Origin: Massilia pinisoli
GTDB lineage: Bacteria > Pseudomonadota > Gammaproteobacteria > Burkholderiales > Burkholderiaceae_D
NCBI RefSeq assembly: GCF_024753285.1
Contig: NZ_JANUGW010000006.1
Location: 186,001-250,000 of the forward strand
Length of the DNA: 64,000 nucleotides
Reading direction: 5' to 3'
Below the pieces are notes generated by a model, which worked only from the letters and a program-made list of their open reading frames with translations, did not search any database and was not told where the DNA came from. Position 1 is the first letter of the stretch. The number at the start of each line of letters is the position of its first letter. Both the position numbers and the translations under genes were made by a program. This document shows positions 39,590 through 48,567 of this stretch, in pieces.

Positions 39590-41752
39590 ATGAAATGGAT
39601 GAAAACAACGCTCGTGCTGGCAGCGGCCATGGCCGCGGGCGGCGCGACGGCACAGAATTCGGCCGGCTATACGTGGAATAACGTACCGATGGGCGGTGGC
39701 GGCTTCGTCACCGGCGTGTATCCGGCCAAGGCGCAGCAGGGCGTCGTGTATGCCCGCACCGACGTGGGCGGCGTCTACCGCTGGGACAACTCGGCATCCC
39801 GGTGGACGCCGCTGATGGACTGGACGTCGCAGGACGACCAGGGCCTGATGGGCATCGACTCGATGGCCGTCGACCCGAAGAACGCGGGCAACATCGTGAT
39901 CCTGGCGGGCACCAGCTACTACAGCAACGGCAAGACCGTCATCATGCGCTCCACGAACTATGGCGGGAGCTGGACGACGACCGACGTGACGTCCCTGTTC
40001 AAGACCCATGGCAATGGCTACGGCCGCCAGAGCGGCGACCGCCTCGCGTTCGACCCGGGCTCCAGCAACGTCCTCTACGTCGGCACCCGCTACAACGGCC
40101 TGTTCAAGAGCTGGGACTCCGGCGCGACCTGGACCCGCCTTGGCGGCATCAACGTGACGACCACGCCGGACGGCAACGGCGTCAACCTCGTCCTCCCCGA
40201 CCCGACCAGCGTCGTCAACGGCGCGGCGCAGCGCATCATCGTCGGCGTGTCGCGCTACAGCTATACGGGCCCGAACCTCTACCGCAGCGACAACGGCGGC
40301 CAGAGCTTCTACGCCATCAACGGCGCACCCGGTAACCTGATGCCGCAGCGCGGCGCCTTCGACGGCCAGGGCAACCTCTACATCACCTACGGCAACGGCG
40401 TCGGTCCGGGCGGCATTCCAGCGAATGAGATGGCGGACCAGGCGCTGAACCAGGGCGCCGTGATGAAGTACAACGTCAACAACGGCAGCTGGGCCAACGT
40501 GAGCCCGAACGGCTACAACGTGCCGTTCAGCGGCGTCAGTGTCGATGCCAACAATGCCAACCGTGTGCTCGTGTCGACCATCAATCTCTATTGGGATCAG
40601 TGGAACGGTACCAACGGCAAACCCACGCAAGGCGACCGCATCTTCCTGACTACCAATGGCGGCGGCAACTGGACGGACCTGGTTGCCACCGGCACCAAAT
40701 CCACCGGTGGCGTCGACTGGATCGCCGACGCGGGCATCCATTGGGCCAGCACGGCAGTGTTCGATCCGTTCAACGGCCAGAACGCGTGGGTCACGTCCGG
40801 CAACGGCATCTTCAAGTCGACCAATGTGGGCGCCGCGCAAACGGGCTGGACCTTCAACGTGAGCGGGCTGGAAGAAACGGTGGTGCTCGGCGGCGTCAGC
40901 GTGCCGGGCGGTCCCGTGCTCACCGCGCTCGGCGACGTCGACGGCTTCCGCCACTACAACACCTGGGGCTATGGCGCGCGCCTGCAACCGTACATGGGCA
41001 ATGCCAGCGGCATGGCCATCGCCGGCGGCAACGCGTCCGTGGTGGCCCGCGTCGGCAACCGCGTGCAGGTATCGCTGAACGGCGGTGTCAACTGGTTCGA
41101 CTCCGGCAGCATCAACGGCAGCTACGGTCAAGTGGCGCTGTCGGCCAACGGCGGCGCGCTGCTGCACAGCCCGTCGAACTCCACGGTCACCTACCGCTCC
41201 GTCAACAACGGTGCCAGCTGGACCGCGGTGAACAACCTGAACATCAACGGTGCCACCGTCGTCGCCGATTCGGTCAATTCCAATCTGTTCTACGCCTACG
41301 ACAACAGCACCGGCAAGTTCTGGACGAGTTATGACGGCGGCGTCAACTTCTGGGTCGCCAGCACCCAGTCCGCCTGGGGCAATCCGCGCATGCGCGTGGC
41401 GCCCGGCATCCAGGGCGATATCTGGCTGCCGATGTACGGTAACGGCCTGATGCGCTCGACCAATTCGGGCTCGTCGTTCAGCAAGATCAACAGCGTGACC
41501 GAATGCCGCGGCATCGGCTTCGGCAAGGCGGCCGCTGGCAGCACGTACCCGACCATCTTCATGTGGGGCGTCGTCAATGGCGTACGCGGCATGTTCCGCT
41601 CGACCGACACGGGCAACAGCTGGGTGCAGATCAACGACTGGAACCACCAGTACGGTGCCGACGGCTCCGTCGTGTTCGGCGACATGAACACGTTCGGTGT
41701 CGTGTACATGAGCACGATGGGCCGCGGCCTCGTGGCGGGTCGTCCGCAGTAA
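39590..41752 (+). CDS. Second GH74-like propeller protein, secreted
   Basis: 720 residues with a Sec signal peptide (about 1-22, AAGGATAQ). It has two beta-propellers with BNR-type repeats (STNYGGSW, SWDSGATW, STDTGNSW). The base aspartate is kept (D58 in ARTDVGGVYRW). At the place where the first GH74 protein has WIDDVEIDP this one reads WASTAVFDP, so the usual acid position is Ser/Thr (T388). It may be a divergent or inactive member, or use another acid. CAGGAG lies about 9 bases before the ATG, and a strong terminator follows. Confidence 0.83.
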   Translation: MKWMKTTLVLAAAMAAGGATAQNSAGYTWNNVPMGGGGFVTGVYPAKAQQGVVYARTDVGGVYRWDNSASRWTPLMDWTSQDDQGLMGIDSMAVDPKNAGNIVILAGTSYYSNGKTVIMRSTNYGGSWTTTDVTSLFKTHGNGYGRQSGDRLAFDPGSSNVLYVGTRYNGLFKSWDSGATWTRLGGINVTTTPDGNGVNLVLPDPTSVVNGAAQRIIVGVSRYSYTGPNLYRSDNGGQSFYAINGAPGNLMPQRGAFDGQGNLYITYGNGVGPGGIPANEMADQALNQGAVMKYNVNNGSWANVSPNGYNVPFSGVSVDANNANRVLVSTINLYWDQWNGTNGKPTQGDRIFLTTNGGGNWTDLVATGTKSTGGVDWIADAGIHWASTAVFDPFNGQNAWVTSGNGIFKSTNVGAAQTGWTFNVSGLEETVVLGGVSVPGGPVLTALGDVDGFRHYNTWGYGARLQPYMGNASGMAIAGGNASVVARVGNRVQVSLNGGVNWFDSGSINGSYGQVALSANGGALLHSPSNSTVTYRSVNNGASWTAVNNLNINGATVVADSVNSNLFYAYDNSTGKFWTSYDGGVNFWVASTQSAWGNPRMRVAPGIQGDIWLPMYGNGLMRSTNSGSSFSKINSVTECRGIGFGKAAAGSTYPTIFMWGVVNGVRGMFRSTDTGNSWVQINDWNHQYGADGSVVFGDMNTFGVVYMSTMGRGLVAGRPQ

Positions 41753-41773
41753 GCGTCACGTACCCCGGCAACA

Positions 41774-41809
41774 ACGGGACAAGGCCGTGGGCCCTGTCCC
41801 GTTTTTTTT
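41774..41809 (+). terminator. Rho-independent terminator after the second GH74 gene
   Basis: ACGGGACA (41774-41781) pairs with TGTCCCGT (41795-41802) and GGCC/GGCC extends the inner stem; eight T residues follow. It lies 22 bases past the stop codon and separates the gene from the convergent fucosidase. Confidence 0.9.
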
Positions 41810-41817
41810 ATGCCGTG

Positions 41818-43557
41818 TCAGCGAATGTTGAATGCGACGGCCGTGGCAAACGGCATCTCGGATGGGGTCGTGATGACCAGGCCATCGGCATCCTGGCGCC
41901 AGGTGAGCGGCGCGCCCTCGTGGCCGACGAGGGAGACCGACGTGACCGGCTTGCCCAGCAGGTTCTCGCGCGACCCGAGCGACGTGATCTTGAGCGTCGT
42001 GTCTGGCTTCGGCACCATCATGGTGAACGCGTACAGGGAACCGTCGCGGCCGACCGTGAAGCGGAAATCGTGGGGGCCGAACGTGAAGTCGGCCTGTTCC
42101 TTCCCGAGCTTGCCGGCGGGCAGGGTGCGCAGCTTGCCGTCCTCGCCTTCGCCCAGCCGCACCCAGGCCTTGCTGCCATAGATGCCCTGGCCGTTTACGC
42201 GCATCCACGCGCCGACTTCCTTCAGCATGCGGACGCTGCCCTCGTCCAATGATCCGTCCGGCAGCGGCGAGACGCAGATCGCCACGTTGCCGTCGCGCGC
42301 CACCTGTTCGAGCAGGTAGCGGATCATGGCGCCGGAATCGTACGTGAACCCGGGGCCGTAATACCAGTCGCCCACGGCCGTTTCCGCGATCCACGCGGCA
42401 TCGTTCCGGATATCGCGCGGGATCGAGCCTTCTTCCGTGCTGACGGTGCCGTTGAATTTCGGGTGGAACTTGACGACGCTGAACGTGTCGACCTTGCCCC
42501 GTTTCTTCAGCGTGCGGTTGTAGAAATCCGCCATCACGATCTGCATGGCATCGGACTTCATGCCGGTGCCGGTCCCGTTGCCGCTGAACGGCTGGTCGCT
42601 GGTGCCGTCCGTGTAGATGAAATCCGGATCGTAGTGTTCCACCACGTCCATCATGCGCAGCGCCCAGCGTTTCGCGTACCACTCGGCATACGCGCTGTGG
42701 CGGCTGAAGATGCCCGCGGGCGGCGGTTGCCAGTCCGTATGCGCGGCCGCCGTGACGCCCTTGTATTCGCGCAGGTCCGGACCGTACAGCAGGCGCGGAT
42801 CGAGTCCTTCCCACCACTTGCCCTTGCCGTCGGCCAGGGTCAATGCGCCGTCGTACGGCTTGCCGGCGAACGGGCCCGTCGGGTCGCTGCCGAACGCGGT
42901 CTGCCACCACCACCACGTGTATTCATGGTGAAACGCGACGCCATAGCGCAGGCCGCTCGCCTTCGCCGCGGCCGCCCACTCGCCGAGCAGGTCGCGTTTG
43001 GGGCCGAGCCGCTTCGCATTCCACGGCTGATAACGGGAATCCCACAGGTCGAAATTATCGTGGTGCACACCCTGGATGAGGAGGAAGCGCGCGCCGGCCT
43101 CCTTGTACAGCGCCGTCAGCCTGGCCGGGTCGAGCTTGCGCGGGTTCCAGTCCCGCAGCACCTCCTTGTAGCCGGTCTGCGAAGGGTGACCGTAATCCTT
43201 GAGGTGGCTGGCGTAGGCCGTCGTGCCCGGGACGTACAGCCGGCGGGCATACCAGTCGCCGCTCATGCCCGCCGCCTGCGGACCGAAATGGACCCAGATG
43301 CCGAACTTCGCGTCGCGCAGCCAAGCCGGCGTGCCCGGATAGTGCTGTGCGATCGAGTCCCACGTCGGCTGGAACGGGCCGGCCGTGACCGGCAAGTCCA
43401 GGTGCACGACGGGCGCGGTGCGCGCGTCGCCCATGGCGACGCTGTCGGGGGCAAGCTTCGCCGGCACGGCCGGCATCGGACCGAGCACCGGCAGCGCGGC
43501 GTGGGCGGGGAGGGCGGTGGCGAGGATGGCGGCCAGTGCCAGGATCGTGGTCTTCAA
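41818..43557 (-). CDS. Alpha-L-fucosidase, GH29 family, secreted
   Basis: 579 residues from the TTG at 43557 (MKTTILALAAILATALPAHA, a good signal peptide). GGAG sits 8 bases upstream of it; the TTG 6 bases earlier would be only 2 bases from the GGAG. The GH29 barrel shows WLRDAKFGIWVHFGP, LIQGVHHDNFDLW and FHHEYTWWWW, with probable nucleophile D317 in DFIYTDG. A C-terminal beta-sandwich completes it. GH29 enzymes remove fucose from fucosylated glycans such as xyloglucan side chains, fitting the neighbouring GH74 genes. Confidence 0.9.
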   Translation of the reverse strand: MKTTILALAAILATALPAHAALPVLGPMPAVPAKLAPDSVAMGDARTAPVVHLDLPVTAGPFQPTWDSIAQHYPGTPAWLRDAKFGIWVHFGPQAAGMSGDWYARRLYVPGTTAYASHLKDYGHPSQTGYKEVLRDWNPRKLDPARLTALYKEAGARFLLIQGVHHDNFDLWDSRYQPWNAKRLGPKRDLLGEWAAAAKASGLRYGVAFHHEYTWWWWQTAFGSDPTGPFAGKPYDGALTLADGKGKWWEGLDPRLLYGPDLREYKGVTAAAHTDWQPPPAGIFSRHSAYAEWYAKRWALRMMDVVEHYDPDFIYTDGTSDQPFSGNGTGTGMKSDAMQIVMADFYNRTLKKRGKVDTFSVVKFHPKFNGTVSTEEGSIPRDIRNDAAWIAETAVGDWYYGPGFTYDSGAMIRYLLEQVARDGNVAICVSPLPDGSLDEGSVRMLKEVGAWMRVNGQGIYGSKAWVRLGEGEDGKLRTLPAGKLGKEQADFTFGPHDFRFTVGRDGSLYAFTMMVPKPDTTLKITSLGSRENLLGKPVTSVSLVGHEGAPLTWRQDADGLVITTPSEMPFATAVAFNIR

Positions 43558-43626
43558 GGTCAACGCTCCGTTCGACGGTAGGATGGCGGCGATTGTATTC
43601 TATATATTTAAAACACTCAACGATAA

Positions 43627-43663
43627 CAAAAACGGGACATGGTTTTCACCGTGTCCCGTTTTG
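43627..43663 (-). terminator. Rho-independent terminator after purD
   Basis: A long hairpin with arms AACGGGACATGGT and ACCGTGTCCCGTT around TTTC; on the minus strand it is followed by TTTTTGTTA. It lies 22 bases past the purD stop. The lower stem is nearly the same as that of the terminator at 41774. Confidence 0.85.
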
Positions 43664-43684
43664 CAGGCCGCGCGTGCTACGCCA

Positions 43685-44956
43685 TCAAGCCGGCTTGATG
43701 CCGCGCCAGCCGATGTCGCGCCGGTACTGTGCGCCGTTGAAGTGGATCTTCTCGACCGTCTCGTACGCCTGCTTCTGCGCCATCTTGACGCTGTCGCCGA
43801 GGCCGACGACGCACAGCACGCGGCCGCCCGACGTCTGCAACGTGCCGCCCACGATCTGCGTGCCCGCGTGGAAGGTGACGCATTCCGGCGTTTCGGCGGG
43901 GATGCCGTCGATGACGTCGCCCTTGGCCGGCGCGTCCGGATAGCCGGCGGCCGCCATCACGACGCCCACCGCCGTGCGGCGGTCCCATTCGAGTTCGACC
44001 TTGTCCAGCGTGCCGTTGCATGCGTGTTCCAGCACCGTCACGAAGTCGCTCTTCAGGCGCGTCATGATCGGCTGCGTTTCCGGGTCGCCCATGCGGCAGT
44101 TGAATTCGATGACCTTCGGCACACCGGCCGCGTCGATCATCAGGCCCGCGTACAGGAAGCCGCTGTACGGGATGCCGTCCTTGGCCATGCCGTGGATCGT
44201 CGGGTTGATGATCTCGCGCATCACGCGCGCGTGGATCGACGGCGTGACGACCGGTGCCGGCGAATACGCGCCCATGCCGCCCGTGTTCGGGCCCTGGTCG
44301 TGGTCTTTCAGGCGCTTGTGGTCTTGCGACGTGGCCAGCGCGACGACGTTCTTGCCGTCGCACATGACGATGAAGCTCGCTTCCTCGCCGGCCAGGAATT
44401 CCTCGATGACGATGCGCGCGCCGGCGTCGCCGAAGCGGTTGCCCGACAACATGTCGTCGGCAGCCTGGTGCGCTTCTTCCAGGGTCATGGCGACGACGAC
44501 ACCCTTGCCGGCCGCCAGGCCGTCGGCCTTGATGACGATGGGCGCGCCCTTCTCGTCGATGTAGGCGTGGGCTTGCGCGACGTCCGTGAACGTCTTGTAC
44601 TCGGCCGTCGGGATGCCGTGGCGGTGCATGAAGGCCTTGGCGAAGTCCTTCGAGCTTTCCAGCTGGGCCGCTTCCTTCGTGGGGCCGAAGACCTTCAGGC
44701 CGCGCGCGCGGAACAGGTTGACGATGCCGGCCGCCAGCGGCTGCTCCGGGCCGACGAGCGTCAGGTTGACGTGTTCGGCGACGACGAAGTCGGCCAGCGC
44801 GGCCGGGTCGGTGATGTCGATGTTGACCAGGCGCGCATCGCGCGCGGTGCCGCCATTGCCCGGTGCGACATAGACCATCTGGATGCGATCGGATTGGGCC
44901 AGTTTCCAGGCCAGGGCATGTTCACGGCCGCCAGAGCCGACTACCAGGATTTTCAT
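43685..44956 (-). CDS. purD: Phosphoribosylamine-glycine ligase
   Basis: 423 residues, the usual length. MKILVVGSGGREHALAWKLA is the family N-terminus; an ATP-grasp fold follows with VIKADGLAAGKGVVVA, EEFLAGEEASFI and FNCRMGDPETQ. It joins glycine to phosphoribosylamine in the second step of purine synthesis. It lies downstream of yebC, with 61 bases between them, and is followed by its own terminator. Confidence 0.96.
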   Translation of the reverse strand: MKILVVGSGGREHALAWKLAQSDRIQMVYVAPGNGGTARDARLVNIDITDPAALADFVVAEHVNLTLVGPEQPLAAGIVNLFRARGLKVFGPTKEAAQLESSKDFAKAFMHRHGIPTAEYKTFTDVAQAHAYIDEKGAPIVIKADGLAAGKGVVVAMTLEEAHQAADDMLSGNRFGDAGARIVIEEFLAGEEASFIVMCDGKNVVALATSQDHKRLKDHDQGPNTGGMGAYSPAPVVTPSIHARVMREIINPTIHGMAKDGIPYSGFLYAGLMIDAAGVPKVIEFNCRMGDPETQPIMTRLKSDFVTVLEHACNGTLDKVELEWDRRTAVGVVMAAAGYPDAPAKGDVIDGIPAETPECVTFHAGTQIVGGTLQTSGGRVLCVVGLGDSVKMAQKQAYETVEKIHFNGAQYRRDIGWRGIKPA

Positions 44957-45017
44957 GGATTGCTTTCGCTGCCAGGCGATGCCTGCTTAAACTTGAACTT
45001 GAACTTGAATGGGCTGC

Positions 45018-45743
45018 TTACTCTTCGACCACGGCGTTCGTATAGACCTCCTGGACGTCGTCCAGGTTTTCGAGGGCGTCGAGCAGCTTCTGCATCTTGA
45101 GCGCGTCCTCGCCGGTGAAGACGGTCTCGGTATCCGGCTTCATGATCACTTCGGCGGAATCGGCCTTGAAGCCGGCCTTTTCCAGCGCTTCCTTGACGCC
45201 GGCGAACGCGTTCGGGTCGCACAGCACTTCGAAGCCGCCTTCGTCGTCGGGGATCACGTCGTCGGCACCGGCTTCCAGTGCCGCTTCCATCAGCTTGTCC
45301 TCGTTGACACCCGGCGCGAACAGGAACTGGCCCACGTGCTTGAACATGAACGACACGGAGCCTTCCGTGCCCATATTGCCGCCGAACTTGCTGAACGCGT
45401 GGCGGACTTCGGCCACGGTGCGCACACGGTTGTCGGTCATGCAGTCGACGATGATGGCGGCGCCGCCGATGCCGTAGCCTTCGTAGCGGATTTCTTCGTA
45501 GTTGACGCCTTCCAGGCCGCCGGAGCCGCGCTGCACGGCGCGGTTGACGTTATCCTTCGGCATGTTCGCGTCGGCCGCTTTCTCGATCGCGAGGCGCAGG
45601 CGCGGATTCGTGTTGGCGTCGCCGCCACCCATGCGGGCGGCCACGGTGATTTCCTTGATCAGTCGGGTCCAGATCTTGCCGCGCTTCGCATCAGTTGCGG
45701 CTTTCTTGTGCTTGATGTTGGCCCATTTGCTGTGTCCAGCCAT
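45018..45743 (-). CDS. yebC: YebC/PmpR family translation/transcription factor
   Basis: 241 residues from the ATG at 45743 ([23 protein letters not shown]), the classic YebC start; an upstream in-frame start adds 11 non-conserved residues. [20 protein letters not shown] and [13 protein letters not shown] are diagnostic. YebC-type proteins have been described as DNA-binding regulators and, more recently, as helping ribosomes through difficult sequences. Usual neighbour of purD. Confidence 0.95.
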   Translation of the reverse strand: MAGHSKWANIKHKKAATDAKRGKIWTRLIKEITVAARMGGGDANTNPRLRLAIEKAADANMPKDNVNRAVQRGSGGLEGVNYEEIRYEGYGIGGAAIIVDCMTDNRVRTVAEVRHAFSKFGGNMGTEGSVSFMFKHVGQFLFAPGVNEDKLMEAALEAGADDVIPDDEGGFEVLCDPNAFAGVKEALEKAGFKADSAEVIMKPDTETVFTGEDALKMQKLLDALENLDDVQEVYTNAVVEE

Positions 45744-45988
45744 GTCGAGTCTTCCTTGAGCTGGGGACCTCGGCAAACTGCGATCATGGAGGCCCCGGGT
45801 ATGATAATCCTCGACATTTTAGCATAGGCCCCCCATCTAAATGCTGTCAGGGAAACAACAACACGGTGCCCATTCCGACGAATCGGAGCCCTGTCGCGCA
45901 GGCCATTGCGTGCGTGCGCAGCGCGCGCGGCCGGCCGCGTTCGGAGGCGCCCTCAGCCGGCAAAACGGATTCCTCGTACAATCGTTGG

Positions 45989-46915
45989 ATGAGTAAAACT
46001 GCAAGCGACGTGTCCGTTGCACCGACCACACACACGTCCATACTGGGCGGCCTGACGATCGCCATCGGCGGCGCCATTCTGTTTTCCATGAAGGCCGTCG
46101 TCGCCAAACTGCTGTACCGCTACGACATCGACGCCGTTACATTGATCGGGTTCAGGATGCTGGTCGCGTTTCCCGTGTTTGCGGCCGTCGCGCTGTGGAA
46201 GATGCGGACCGAGCCGCCGATCGCCGCGCGCGACCGCTGGCGCCTCGCAGGGCTGGGCCTGATCGGCTATTACCTGTCGAGCTATCTGGATTTCTGCGGC
46301 CTGCAGTACATTTCGGTGGGGCTCGAGCGCCTGATCCTGTTTCTCACGCCCACGTTCGTCCTCATGATCACGGCGCTCGTCTTCAAGCGCCGCATCGGCC
46401 GCGCGGAGTGGCTGGCGCTGGGGCTGTCGTACTGCGGCATCGTGCTCGTGTTCGCGCACGATCTCGTGGGCGGCAAGGGCAGCACGGTGACGGGCTCGCT
46501 GCTCGTGCTGGGCTCGGCGGTCTGCTACGCTATCTATCTGCTGGGCACGGGCGAGATGGTGCGCCGCATCGGCTCGCTGCGCCTCGTCGCGTACGCGATG
46601 TCCGCGTCGAGCGTGGCGTGCATCGTGCAGTTCTTCGTGCTGCGGCCCGTCAGCATGCTCGTGCAGCCGCTGCCCGTTTACGAGCTCTCGCTCGTGAATG
46701 GGATATTCTGTACCATCTTCCCTGTCTTCATGACGATGGCGGCGGTCCAGCGCATCGGGGCGACGACGGCATCGCAGGCCGGCATGGTCGGTCCCGTGTC
46801 GACGCTGTTCCTGGGCTGGGCCATGCTGGGGGAGCCGATCACGACAGTGCAACTGGCCGGAACGAGCCTGGTGCTGGGCGGGATCTATCTGCTGTCGAAG
46901 AAGAAAACCACCTGA
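45989..46915 (+). CDS. DMT-family (EamA) transporter
   Basis: 308 residues from the ATG at 45989 (MSKTASDVSV); an earlier in-frame start would add 41 polar residues and is unlikely. About ten transmembrane helices in two EamA repeats, with typical VGLERLILFLTPTFVLMITAL and GPVSTLFLGWAMLGEPIT. Such proteins export metabolites or amino acids; the substrate cannot be named. mgsA follows after 21 bases. Confidence 0.87.
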   Translation: MSKTASDVSVAPTTHTSILGGLTIAIGGAILFSMKAVVAKLLYRYDIDAVTLIGFRMLVAFPVFAAVALWKMRTEPPIAARDRWRLAGLGLIGYYLSSYLDFCGLQYISVGLERLILFLTPTFVLMITALVFKRRIGRAEWLALGLSYCGIVLVFAHDLVGGKGSTVTGSLLVLGSAVCYAIYLLGTGEMVRRIGSLRLVAYAMSASSVACIVQFFVLRPVSMLVQPLPVYELSLVNGIFCTIFPVFMTMAAVQRIGATTASQAGMVGPVSTLFLGWAMLGEPITTVQLAGTSLVLGGIYLLSKKKTT

Positions 46916-46936
46916 CAAACCGAAACGGAACGGAAC

Positions 46937-47317
46937 ATGAAACCTCGCATCGCCCTGATCGCCCACGACAAGAAAAAAGACGACATGATCGCGCTCGCCG
47001 CCGAATACGTCGACTTCCTGCGCGGCTGCACGCTGTCGGCCACGGGCACGACGGGCGGACGCCTGATCAACGAGCTGGGCCTGGACGTGACGCGCATGCA
47101 TTCCGGCCCCGTCGGCGGCGACCTGCAGATCGGCGCGCACCTCGTCAACGGCGAGATCGACTGCGTGATCTTCCTGCGCGACCCGATGACCCCGCAGCCG
47201 CACGAACCGGACATCAACGCGCTCGTGCGCGCCTGCGACGTGCACAACATCCCATGCGCGACGAACGTCGCCAGCGCGCACCTCGTGCTGTCACAGCTGC
47301 AGTCGACGGCGGACTGA
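46937..47317 (+). CDS. mgsA: Methylglyoxal synthase
   Basis: 126 residues. [12 protein letters not shown], the phosphate site [10 protein letters not shown] and the catalytic-aspartate segment [11 protein letters not shown] are intact. The enzyme turns dihydroxyacetone phosphate into methylglyoxal, an overflow bypass of lower glycolysis. AAACGGAACGGAAC lies before the ATG as a modest ribosome-binding site. Co-oriented with the quinone oxidoreductase gene 17 bases downstream. Confidence 0.94.
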   Translation: MKPRIALIAHDKKKDDMIALAAEYVDFLRGCTLSATGTTGGRLINELGLDVTRMHSGPVGGDLQIGAHLVNGEIDCVIFLRDPMTPQPHEPDINALVRACDVHNIPCATNVASAHLVLSQLQSTAD

Positions 47318-47334
47318 TACGCCAGGAGGCGGCC

Positions 47335-48315
47335 ATGACCACGGCAAAAGCGATCCGCTTCGCCCGCACGGGCGGGCCCGAGGTGCTGGAGTACGTCGAC
47401 GTCGAGGTCGGCGACCCCGGCCCGGGCGAGGCGCGCGTGCGCAACCACGCGATCGGCGTGAATTTCATCGACACGTATTTCCGCTCCGGCCTGTACCCGC
47501 TCGACCTGCCGAACGGTCTCGGCCAGGAGGCGGCTGGTGTCGTCGAGGCCGTGGGCGAGGGTGTCACGCACGTGCGGCCGGGCGACCGCGTCGCGTACGC
47601 GGCGCGTCCGAACGGCGCCTACAGCCAGCTGCGCGTGATGCCGGCCGACGTGCTCGTCCGGCTGCCCGATGCCATCTCGTTCGAGACGGGCGCCGCGATG
47701 CTGCTGCAGGGCCTGACCGTGCACTACCTGCTGAAGCAGACGTATGAAGTGAAACCGGGCGAGACGATTTTGTTCCACGCGGCGGCCGGCGGCGTCGGCC
47801 TGATCGCGTGCCAGTGGGCGCGGGCGCTGGGCGCGAACCTGATCGGCACCGTGGGGTCCGACGAGAAAGCGGCGCTGGCCAAGCGGCATGGCGCGGCCCA
47901 CGTCATCAACTACAACACGGAGGACGTCGTGCAGCGCGTGCTGGAGATCACGAACGGGGAGAAGGTGCCCGTCGTCTACGATTCGGTCGGCAAGGACATG
48001 TTCATGCGCTCGCTGGATTGCCTGCGGCCGCGCGGGCTGATGGTCAGCTTCGGCAATTCGTCAGGGGCCGTGCCGCCGTTCTCGCTGAACGAGTTGTCGG
48101 CGCGCGGCTCGCTGTACCTCACGCGGCCCACGTTGCAATCGTATGCGGCCACGCGCGCGCAGCGCGAGGCGATGGCGGCCGATCTGTTCGCGATGGTGTC
48201 GAGCGGGCAGGTGAGCATCGAGATCCACCAGCGTTTCCCGCTGGCCGATGCGGCCCAGGCCCACGCCGCCCTCGAAGGACGCCGCACGACCGGGAAGACG
48301 ATATTGCTGCCATGA
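47335..48315 (+). CDS. Quinone oxidoreductase, zeta-crystallin/QorA type
   Basis: 326 residues from the ATG at 47335, after AGGAGG (spacing about 5). Medium-chain dehydrogenase/reductase fold: N-terminal GroES-like part (IGVNFIDTYFRSGLYP), NADPH-binding FHAAAGGVGLIACQWA and TVGSDEKAALAKRHGA. No zinc-binding cysteines, as in NADPH:quinone reductases. It may detoxify quinones or reactive carbonyls; following mgsA, the latter would make sense. Overlaps the next small gene (ATGA). Confidence 0.9.
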   Translation: MTTAKAIRFARTGGPEVLEYVDVEVGDPGPGEARVRNHAIGVNFIDTYFRSGLYPLDLPNGLGQEAAGVVEAVGEGVTHVRPGDRVAYAARPNGAYSQLRVMPADVLVRLPDAISFETGAAMLLQGLTVHYLLKQTYEVKPGETILFHAAAGGVGLIACQWARALGANLIGTVGSDEKAALAKRHGAAHVINYNTEDVVQRVLEITNGEKVPVVYDSVGKDMFMRSLDCLRPRGLMVSFGNSSGAVPPFSLNELSARGSLYLTRPTLQSYAATRAQREAMAADLFAMVSSGQVSIEIHQRFPLADAAQAHAALEGRRTTGKTILLP

Positions 48316-48458
48316 GAGAATTCAGCGACGACAATGAACCGCCGGTCGATCCGCAACCGGCGACGGAACCGCGCTTCGGGCGATTGCTCGTGGTGCTGAT
48401 GCTGGCCGTCCTGCTGATCGTGGGGATCACGTTCCTGTCCGAGGCGTATTTCTCGTAG
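48312..48458 (+). CDS. Small single-pass membrane protein
   Basis: 48 residues beginning MREFSDDNEPPVDPQPATE, an acidic, proline-rich head, followed by one hydrophobic helix (LLVVLMLAVLLIVGITFL) and a five- to seven-residue tail. It starts in an ATGA overlap with the quinone oxidoreductase gene, so it is probably translated. The TAG stop comes from the adjoining palindromic repeat. No function is known. Confidence 0.65.
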   Translation: MREFSDDNEPPVDPQPATEPRFGRLLVVLMLAVLLIVGITFLSEAYFS

Positions 48459-48561
48459 GGTGGACGGGTTCCCCGTCCACGCGTTCAATGTCCGTCGGTA
48501 CCGACGCGACATATCCCGTGTCGCGTATCACCGCGTGGACGGCGAGCCGTCCACCCTACGC
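48455..48561. repeat. GTGGACGG-type intergenic palindromic repeat, copy 4 (paired)
   Basis: A forward unit (GTAGGGTGGACGG ... CCGTCCACGCG) and an inverted unit (CGCGTGGACGG ... CCGTCCACCCTAC) are separated by about 50 bases containing a third palindrome (CGACGCGACA ... TGTCGCG). The layout equals copy 1. It separates the convergent small membrane protein and DUF4136 genes. Confidence 0.85.
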
Positions 48562-48567
48562 GTTTGA

